NCBI GenBank assembly: GCA_027577415.1
Contig: JANBQS010000059.1
Location: 1-43,038, forward strand
Origin: Coemansia sp. RSA 922
Taxonomy: Eukaryota > Kickxellomycota > Kickxellomycetes > Kickxellales > Kickxellaceae
Direction: 5' to 3'
Length of the DNA stretch: 43,038 bases
Below the pieces are notes generated by a model. The model ran no database searches. It saw only the letters and a list, made by a program, of their open reading frames with translations, and was not told the origin of the DNA. Shown here piece by piece: positions 37,162-43,038 of the stretch (positions are counted from its first letter, which is position 1; the number at the start of each line of letters is the position of its first letter). The translations under genes were made by a program, and so were the position numbers.

Positions 37162-37578
37162 TTACTCCTCAACTCCATGCTCTTCTATTTCCATAAACCT
37201 TGCAATTGTCTTTTCCTTATACATATCAATTTTTTCATTGACCTCTTTCAAGCCCACCATGACACATGTTGGATTGCCATCCACACTATCATTAGTAATC
37301 CCTATATACTGATGAGTGTTGGTACCGGCATTATCATATAATAGAAAAACAGAGTATTTCTCTTCCAGCTCTTCAATATCATATTCCCTGGCTGGTTCTT
37401 TACCATTGGAGCTACCCCGTTCATACTGAAGTTCTCTGATAGTATTCAAAAAATGGTTGTCGTACAGAGAGACTGCTTTGCAAAAATACTCTCCTTGACA
37501 AACCAGGGGAGTGCCAACATTGACAGTTATCATTTTTGCATCCTCATTTTTAAGTGCGGAGACATAAATACGTCCCAT
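37162..37578 (-). CDS. Array protein B4, family B
   Basis: 138 residues. All signatures present: CQGEYFCKAVSLY, SSNGKEPARE, LEEKYSVFLLYD, PTCVMVGLKEVNE, then a C-terminal helix (YKEKTIARFMEIEEHG). Most similar to B1 at 11.2 kb, which lies on the other strand 26 kb away: GEYFC, SNGK and YSV blocks are nearly superimposable. This ties the two ends of the array together. Intracellular; function unknown. Confidence 0.82.
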   Translation of the reverse strand: MGRIYVSALKNEDAKMITVNVGTPLVCQGEYFCKAVSLYDNHFLNTIRELQYERGSSNGKEPAREYDIEELEEKYSVFLLYDNAGTNTHQYIGITNDSVDGNPTCVMVGLKEVNEKIDMYKEKTIARFMEIEEHGVEE

Positions 37579-38541
37579 TTTTGGTATCGTAATAAATCAG
37601 ACAAAAATATAGTAGAAGTAAATAGTTGTGTAAAAGAATAGAGAGGGAAGAAAAAAAGCCTGGCCAACCACAACAACTTTTATAGGAGCTGGGCAGCTGG
37701 CGACGAGGAGACTGCAGCAAAAAGAATGCTTCTCCAAGAAAATGGCTGTTTCTGTTTCCCAACCAAAGGCGAGCGCTAAAAGAGGGGAAAGCAGAAAAGG
37801 GTTTACAAAAAAATATTTTCAAAGAAACCCGCCAAAACATCCCAATCAAGCACATGCACTGAGTGCATGTTAAAGTCTCGCAAGTTGTCTGTCAAAGAAA
37901 GAAAAAGAAGAACATGGTGAAAGAAACAAAGAACCTCTCCAAAAAAAAGAGGATGGAGAGAACATTTTCAAGGGGTCTGAAAGTGACAGGAATTGTCTGC
38001 ACCCTTCGCTTCTTGTCTCCACTTTATGCTGACTGGTTGGTTGACAGAGAAAGACCTGCATACATTAGCCTATAATTTGCTTATGACTTCTTCCACTGCA
38101 TGGTGAAAGGTACCTCTCCATCCTTATACTCTTTGTCTCAATGTTTGGATCCACTTTGTAAGAGAACTGAGCTATCCTTTTATTGTGAGCTGGAAGTGGA
38201 ATATTTTCTCACTTTTTTACCTAGACAATACTAAAAAGTTGGAGACATCAGTAGGGGCTAATACATGTAAGGTCGCCATGATACTATTCTATTACAATAA
38301 AACGCTATATAATTAAAGGTGTCGTTTATTTATTCACCATTTGTCATATTGGTAGAGCTTAGATACTATATGGAAACTGAATGCTATGTATTAACTGGAA
38401 ATCTGAGGAATATAATTGACAAGTGCCGTCACATACCCCGAGTCGCTCTACTGAATCGTGAAATATCAAAGCAATGTACAAGTGCAGATATATATATCTG
38501 CTGCTCACAATTTACTATAGCCATCGCTTTTGTTGCTCGTG
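37579..38541 (-). promoter_or_regulatory. B4 upstream region
   Basis: Minus-strand TATA box at 37678-37684 (CTCCTATAAAAG), 100 bp before the ATG, with GCTGCCCAGC just upstream of it; family B repeat at 37801-38030; 38050-38541 holds nothing recognised. Confidence 0.6.
37801..38030 (-). repeat. Family B upstream repeat, copy 4
   Basis: Contains CCCAATCAAGCACATGCACT, CTCGCAAGTTGTCTGTCAAA, AGAACCTCTCC, AGAGGATGGAGAGAACAT and the terminal CTTCTTGTCTCCACTTTATG. Confidence 0.75.
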
Positions 38542-38967
38542 TCAATTATTAGCATTTCCATTGAGATCTGCAAATACCTTTGCGCAATAAGCATCAATAG
38601 ATGTGTTGTCATCTTTCAAGCCCACAAATACAAACGTAGGCTCTTGCCCTTGCTTAACAAGTGTGTCGGATGGTGTAATTTCTACAGGAACAAGTATGTT
38701 GTTTTCTTGGTTTACAAAATATACAGAGTATAGTTCTTGTAATCCCTTCACAACAGTGTCATCCCTAGCGGACTCTTTGCCTTTGCTGGTACCCGTGACA
38801 AACTGAGGTGATATTCTCCCTTTCAACGTGCTGCTGGTGTTGTATTTTTCAACGGCTAGATAAATATACTCTCCATAATTTACTGGTATGGTGTACACAG
38901 CGGCATTAACGTATTCAAAGTCGTCCTCGTCAAATGCAACAATAGTGATATCTACTTTCTCTGACAT
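38542..38967 (-). CDS. Array protein B5, family B
   Basis: 141 residues: strands KVDITIVAFDED and FEYVNAAVYTI, helix NYGEYIYLAVEKYN, the TSKGKESARDD segment (in place of SNGK), LQELYSVYFVNQEN, PTFVFVGLKDD and a final helix (IDAYCAKVFADLNG). A canonical family B protein; its YSVYFV..FVxVGLK half is closest to B2. The strand-strand-helix-strands order supports the same general fold proposed for the other families. Function unknown. Confidence 0.82.
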   Translation of the reverse strand: MSEKVDITIVAFDEDDFEYVNAAVYTIPVNYGEYIYLAVEKYNTSSTLKGRISPQFVTGTSKGKESARDDTVVKGLQELYSVYFVNQENNILVPVEITPSDTLVKQGQEPTFVFVGLKDDNTSIDAYCAKVFADLNGNANN

Positions 38968-39941
38968 TTGTATAAATCAGACTAAAAATATAGTAGGAGA
39001 AAATAGTAGTGTGAAAGAATAGAGAAGAAGGAATAATTGACCAATTTGCAACCTACTTTTGTGCTATAAAGCTGTAGACTGGAAGGCCGCAGTAAAACAA
39101 TTGAGCAGCTTTTTGCACGCCAAGCATGCAGTCAAGCAATGACGTAATCCCCCAACCAAGGCATTTGGCAGCTTTCTTACACGCAAAGAAACCCACACAA
39201 ACAGCGAAAGAGCAGCCGATTAAAAGGCTTTAAAAAAAATCCCAAAGAAACCAACATCGTCATGGGTTCACTCAGTGTTATTTAAGATCTCTCACTTTGC
39301 CTGTTGAAAAGAATCACACAAAGAACAAGGTGAAAGAAGAAGAAAAAAAACATCCCCAAAATTAGAGAATAAAGAGAACATTTGCAAGGGGGTCCAGGAG
39401 CTAGCAAAAATGTCAATCATTTTTGCTTCTTGCTTCCACTCTATTGCTCATTGCTTATTCATGACATGTCGCGGTTATATCTCTGTTCGTCTCAAAGTGT
39501 GCATGAAAAAGACGTCGAAGCTCTAACTAGTTAACTGACTACATTACCTCCTCGAACCCTATGGCACTCTTGTTCCAAAATGAACTCGATTCACACAATC
39601 AACAATCATTGGTGCATGCCAACCAACAGCATTAGTGCTAGATATTCCTGCTCTAAATTATCTATTGACGTATATTTGCAATAACTATTAAGAAAACTAT
39701 AAATAAGATACCAGCTGAGCGCACTCTAATAGTGTGTACCTGGTGACAACAGAAAATTGGTGTGCCAACCTTCAAGAGTAAAGGGTGGACCAATAATTAA
39801 TGCGGTCAAAGGATCAGTCACTTTAATCACTTAACAGTAGTTGTTCAGTATATATGGCTGGTCAATATCATGCGCAATCTGGCTGCTGATCTCAGAAGGA
39901 GTTCTTATTAACTATTGCCAAAGGTCAAATAGGCGCATTCC
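38968..39941 (-). promoter_or_regulatory. B5 upstream region
   Basis: Only a weak TATA-like sequence (TTTATAG on the minus strand, about 39064-39071). The element CACGCCAAGCATGCAGTCAA (39116-39135) is the reverse complement of TTGACTGCATGCTTGGCGTG and matches B1. The family B repeat spans 39222-39445. 39450-39941 holds no gene. Confidence 0.6.
39222..39445 (-). repeat. Family B upstream repeat, copy 5
   Basis: Diverged copy with ATCCCAAAGAAACC, AGAACAAGGTGAAAGAAG, ACATCCCCAAAATTAGAG, GCAAGGGGGTCC and TGCTTCTTGCTTCCACTCTA in the expected order. Confidence 0.7.
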
Positions 39942-40337
39942 TCATTTTCTATTGGGTAAAGTGAGCCTATCATAGACACTTTCTTCACCAGCTTTAACAT
40001 ATTTCTGAACCTCTTCCTTCAAGCCCACCAGGACATAGCATGGACCCTCCACTATAGGTGTTTCAGTTAGCTTGACTTCTTCACAAGTGATATCAAAATC
40101 CCTAATGAGATAAACCGAGTATTTATTTTCATACTCTTCTAAATCACAATTCATATTTCTACCTTTACCATTACCAGAGCTACGGTTGAATTGAAGTTGA
40201 GTCATATTTGTCTCAAATCTTTCCCTATATATGTTGATTGCATCACAAAAAGCCTCTCCATGCACTAATCTCTCATATTCAATTTCCTTACGCACGTATG
40301 TAACTTTCTTATCCTTGTAGCAAGCAGCTAGAATCAT
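39942..40337 (-). CDS. Array protein B6, family B
   Basis: 131 residues from the ATG at 40337; the longer open frame upstream runs through promoter sequence. Signatures: VHGEAFCDAINIYRERF, SSGNGKGRN, YENKYSVYLIRD, GPCYVLVGLKEEVQ. Near the start is KVTYVRKEIEYE (strand). Closest to B1 and B4 by the GE.FC.A and [SG]NGK blocks. No signal peptide or membrane helix. Confidence 0.8.
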   Translation of the reverse strand: MILAACYKDKKVTYVRKEIEYERLVHGEAFCDAINIYRERFETNMTQLQFNRSSGNGKGRNMNCDLEEYENKYSVYLIRDFDITCEEVKLTETPIVEGPCYVLVGLKEEVQKYVKAGEESVYDRLTLPNRK

Positions 40338-40569
40338 TGTCAACGTTGGTATAAAAGTAAAACAGACAATAAAATAGGCAAAGGTGTAGGGAATAAGAAG
40401 AAAAAAAAGAAAATAGCCTGACCAGCCAGCACGCCTTTCGTATTCGCATCCTCTGGCCTTAGAAACGATGACTGCAGAAAAAAAGCCAGCAAGGAATTGA
40501 GCATCATGCTTGCAGTCAAGCGAAAAAGTGCTGCCTCCCTGGGGCAGCTGGTTTTTTCTTCCTACCAAT

Positions 40570-40738
40570 GATGAGCGCCAAAAGGCAGAATGGCAAAAAG
40601 AAATTCAATGGCAAAAGAAATACAAAGAGCATCCCCAAAAAATGAGAGGAGAGGGGGGAAGAAAGAACAATTGCGAAAAGTGGTCCAAGAGTGAGCAAAA
40701 ATGGTTGGCACCCTTGCTTCTTTTTCTCGTTTATTTAC
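40570..40738 (-). repeat. Family B upstream repeat, copy 6
   Basis: Shorter copy: AGAGCATCCCCAAAAAATGA, GTGGTCCAAGAGTGAGC, TTGCTTCTTTTTCTCGTTTA. The CAATCAAG/TTGCAAG part is missing. Confidence 0.6.
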
Positions 40739-40965
40739 AGAGGATGGCCTGTCAACACTAGAACCAGAACTGGCATACACACATCCCTTTCTTGACAGTG
40801 TCCGCCTCTTTCCTCCTCTCATGTCTCTTGTCAAGACAATGTCTCTAAGCTCCAGGTTATATATTGTTAAACTATGTCAGCAACTTGATGCAGTACCAAA
40901 ACTCCAGAACAGCCAGAAACTCTATTGTTGAAATAAACTACTATGCAACTCTAAATCATGGACTA

Positions 40966-41072
40966 TCGTGAGAATGTGTCTGCACCACAATGTTTGAGCC
41001 TCCTTGTGAGGTAATGTTCTACTTACGGCCATATGTAACGAATGGCAACTGGGAAACTACGATACTACCAGT
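40966..41072. repeat. 3' flank of B7, direct repeat of the B8 3' flank (42343-42450)
   Basis: The two flanks share ACCACAATGTTT, CCATATGTAAC-AATGGCAACT and AAACTACGATACTACCAGTT with few differences, defining a tandem duplication unit of about 1.38 kb that contains one gene and its promoter. Confidence 0.85.
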
Positions 41073-41435
41073 TTAAAACGGTATGTCACCATTCATTTGT
41101 TGAACATCTATAAGGCGGTCGCATAAATTGACATTATGAGTGGCGACATATCCATCAACAATATTCTTCGGTCCCACCAAGACATACACAGGGTCACGAT
41201 CTACATTAGTGGCATTTAGAGAAATTTTCTCATAACGAGTGTTATATACAAAATAAACAGAGTATGCAATATTAGGGATCACGCTGCCAGCAGGATATTT
41301 TGCCTTTTCGTATATATCCACTGCTAAGTTATAAATAGGTACCATATCGTGTAGCCTCAAGTTAAAGGTCTGTAGATTAAATAGAACCTTATCCCCCATG
41401 TGCGGAACAATTGTGGCTTCGTCCTTCGATGGCAT
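41073..41435 (-). CDS. Array protein B7, family B
   Basis: 120 residues. The N-terminal half is divergent (KVLFNLQTFNLRLHDMVPIYN), and the SNGK segment is absent; the C-terminal half has IAYSVYFVYNTRYEKI, DPVYVLVGPKNIVDGYVATHN and a final helix (NLCDRLIDVQQM). VGPK replaces the usual VGLK. It is the sister of B8: VDGYVATHNVNLC against VDEYVATHKDNLC, and the 3' flanks of the two genes are nearly identical. Confidence 0.8.
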   Translation of the reverse strand: MPSKDEATIVPHMGDKVLFNLQTFNLRLHDMVPIYNLAVDIYEKAKYPAGSVIPNIAYSVYFVYNTRYEKISLNATNVDRDPVYVLVGPKNIVDGYVATHNVNLCDRLIDVQQMNGDIPF

Positions 41436-42450
41436 TTGGAGTAAATCTTGGCTAATGAGAATGGTAGTATAGAATGGTGTGGAGAAATGGAGTGAGAAAA
41501 ATTCTGGCTGCTCAACACTCCTTTTATATGTGCTGAGCAGTTAGGAACAAGATATTTCAGGGAAGGGAGGCAAGAAAGAAAATGTGTGCCAAGCACGCAT
41601 TCTAGCAGAAATGTGCTCCTCACAGTCAAGCCAACAAACAGGCGTTTCTTTTTTCTTTTTCACATTCAACAGTGTGCCAATAAATGGATATGTATATCAA
41701 GACATCTTACTAAAAAGAAGAAATTCAATAAAAGAAATGACATTAGTAAATCCGAATATTGTATTTTCTATCATTCAGTACATTCTGTCAAAGAATCGGA
41801 AAAGAACTAAACCAGAAGGCACACAAACATGTGTTTCTTATTAGTTTTTTTTGTTTAAGCCTTTCAATTTTCTTGTCGACAAAAAGAAAGAAAAGGAAAG
41901 AAAGCCAGACAGAAAAATAAGTAAAGGCAAAGGAAACAAAAGAGCTTCCCCAAAAAATAAGAGGATGCTAGAGAGCATTTGTGGAAAGGGGTTCAGACAA
42001 AAGCAAGAAAAGCAAGCATCCATGCTTCTTGCTTCTTGTTTTCATTCTTTTGGTGGGTAGGCAACAGGGGAAAGCCTGTCCATATTAGCATCAGCACAGG
42101 CAAATTCCACACCCTTGACAATGTTTGCTTTTTTTCCTCCTTTGCAAATTGTTTAAGCCTTGTTTCTCAGCTCCTAGGTGAAGTTTAAAGCTAATTCCTA
42201 TTTGACTATAATCATGTTAGCTAATGGTATAAATATATATTATAAAAACCCAAGTGGTCAACTTGAAGCAGCGCCAATGCAGCAAACAGCCAAAAAACAA
42301 TATAGTTAAAGCGAACTGACAAGTGGTACGATAGCTTTGAATATCATGAGAACATGTCCATACCACAATGTTTACGTCGCCTTGTGTAGCAATGTGCTAC
42401 TTACAGCCATATGTAACAAATGGCAACTAGAAAACTACGATACTACCAGT
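41436..42450 (-). promoter_or_regulatory. B7 upstream region
   Basis: Core promoter GCTCAGCACATATAAAAGGAG on the minus strand (TATA complement 41522-41528, 87 bp before the ATG), GTGCCAAGCACGCATTC (41586-41602) and CAGTCAAG (41623-41630). Family B repeat at 41851-42050. 42340-42450 is the duplicated 3' flank of B8. Confidence 0.65.
41851..42050 (-). repeat. Family B upstream repeat, copy 7
   Basis: GCTTCCCCAAAAAATAAGAG, GGATGCTAGAGAGCATTTG, GGGGTTCAGACAAAAGCAAG and GCTTCTTGTTTTCATTC in the expected order. Confidence 0.7.
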
Positions 42451-42861
42451 TTAAAACCACATGTTATTAGCTCTTTGTTTAACTTTTATAAGGTGGTTGC
42501 ATAAATTGTCTTTATGAGTAGCGACATATTCATCAACAATATCCTTCAAGCCAAACAATAAATACACAGTGTTACTATCTACCACAGAGACACTAGGTAC
42601 CTCAGTGTCATCAGCTACCACAGTGCCACTAGTACCCTTAGTGTCACCAGCTACCACCTTGTAATTAGCTATCATAGTGGCATTTGGCAAAAATACCTTG
42701 ACTTTATCGGCATATACAAAAAAAAGAGAGTATGCATCCGCTTCTTTCTTGTAATCTACCAACATATTTTTCAATAATGCGTCCATAGTATAATTCTCCA
42801 AATCAACTGTATGATATGCAATCATTTTTCCTATGTGATATGCAATTGTGGGGTATCCCAT
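42451..42861 (-). CDS. Array protein B8, family B, with in-frame repeat insertion
   Basis: 136 residues. Sister of B7: ADAYSLFFVYADKV, TVYLLFGLKDIVDEYVATHKDNLCNHLIKVKQ. Between these blocks it has an insertion of about 25-30 residues built from two 12-residue repeats (VVAGDTKGTSGT and VVADDTEVPSVS), coded by a 36-bp tandem duplication. YSVY becomes YSLF and VGLK becomes FGLK. Promoter: CAACACTTCTTTTATG (minus-strand CATAAAAG, about 42959-42966) with GCTGCCC at 42944-42950. Its upstream repeat would lie outside the window. Confidence 0.78.
   Translation of the reverse strand: MGYPTIAYHIGKMIAYHTVDLENYTMDALLKNMLVDYKKEADAYSLFFVYADKVKVFLPNATMIANYKVVAGDTKGTSGTVVADDTEVPSVSVVDSNTVYLLFGLKDIVDEYVATHKDNLCNHLIKVKQRANNMWF
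42581..42652. repeat. 36-bp in-frame tandem duplication in B8
   Basis: Two units, 42581-42616 and 42617-42652, each starting ACCACAG and ending TCA(T/C)CAGCT. A third partial match (ACCACCTTG...) follows. The length is a multiple of three, so the frame is kept. Confidence 0.85.
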
Positions 42862-43038
42862 TTGGAGTAAATCAAATCAAATTGAGAATAGTAGTATAGA
42901 ATGGTGTGGATGAATGGAGTGAGGAAAAAATATATATATTCAGGCTGCCCAACACTTCTTTTATGAGGGTCAAGCACATCTGTGCAAATGTCCAAATATC
43001 TAAAGAGTATCCAGAAATTTCATAGTAGTGAGAGAATT
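42862..43038 (-). promoter_or_regulatory. B8 promoter, cut by window end
   Basis: Contains TATATATATT (42930-42939), the GCTGCCCAACAC block (42944-42955), a CATAAAAG box on the minus strand and GTCAAGCACATC (42969-42980), the same order as in other B promoters. Confidence 0.6.

Larger units (their letters stand above)
40338..41072 (-). promoter_or_regulatory. B6 upstream region
   Basis: No good TATA box (GAATACGAAAGG on the minus strand may be its decayed form, about 40430). GCATCATGCTTGCAGTCAAG (40501-40520) is a shuffled version of the B1 element. The family B repeat lies at 40570-40738. The last ~110 bp before the B7 stop are duplicated at the B8 stop. Confidence 0.55.

Noticed and set aside
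40338..40568. N-terminal extension of B6 with a hydrophobic stretch
   Set aside because: Same artefact as for B1: T-rich promoter DNA read as Phe/Leu.
8648..42861. Ubiquitin-like conjugating system
   Set aside because: No terminal Gly-Gly in any member and no E1, E2 or protease genes nearby.
1..43038. tRNA, rRNA or CRISPR
   Set aside because: No cloverleaf with paired A and B boxes was found (GGTTCAAGTTG near 13036 lacks the consensus and partner), no rRNA segments, and no evenly spaced identical repeats.

Overview
The window is eukaryotic and most likely fungal. Core genes are single-exon or carry one short intron (83 nt, GTAAG...TTTAG, in the acyltransferase), intergenic regions are compact, and the gene set includes an Sct1/Gpt2-type glycerol-3-phosphate acyltransferase, a Pex8-like peroxin ending in SKL, a fungal multicopper oxidase and a catalase. 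A DNAJC12-like protein with an animal-type KFRNYEI tail, plus the mixed GC-rich/AT-rich composition, would fit an early-diverging fungus (for example Kickxellomycotina/Zoopagomycota). That placement is a guess.

Layout. (1) 1-8.4 kb is mostly core: the 3' part of an acidic nuclear-type protein, a 63-aa coiled-coil ORF, the DNAJC12-like J protein, several small single-pass membrane proteins, NSE1 of the SMC5/6 complex, and the acyltransferase. Within it about 1 kb (the NSE1 tail plus the convergent membrane-protein gene) is tandemly duplicated, and the second copy (about 5.03-5.77 kb) is decaying. (2) 8.6-19.2 kb is an AT-rich array of small plus-strand genes of about 90-145 codons, in which I recognise families A (3 genes), B (2) and C (6 intact, 1 truncated, 1 pseudogene). 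(3) 19.2-22.0 kb is a GC-rich minus-strand pair: PEX8-like and a CorA-type Mg2+ transporter. (4) 22.3-31.2 kb resumes the plus-strand array: two singletons (here D) and family E (5 genes in repeat units of about 1.1-1.8 kb). Two LTR-like insertions lie in the promoter of the last E gene. (5) 31.4-35.1 kb holds a secreted Fet3/laccase-like multicopper oxidase and a catalase, both minus strand. (6) 35.8-43.0 kb is a minus-strand array of six more family B genes.

The candidate undescribed system is this array: 24 intact and 2 broken small intracellular proteins (no signal peptides, no membrane segments) that I cannot assign to any known family. The families differ in sequence but seem to share a layout of two strands, one helix, then further strands, suggestive of a beta-grasp-like domain (inference). 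Nearly every gene has its own promoter, often with a TATAAAA box about 80-125 bp before the ATG. Many promoters also carry a CAGTCAA/TTGACTG element, and in families B and E often GCTGCCC just before the TATA box. Promoter sequences are duplicated together with the coding regions, so gene plus promoter appears to be the unit of expansion. The genes look like a fast-evolving birth-and-death family; their function is not visible from sequence.

The core genes do not form an obvious pathway. PEX8 and catalase share a peroxisomal theme, and catalase and the multicopper oxidase are adjacent, same-strand redox enzymes.
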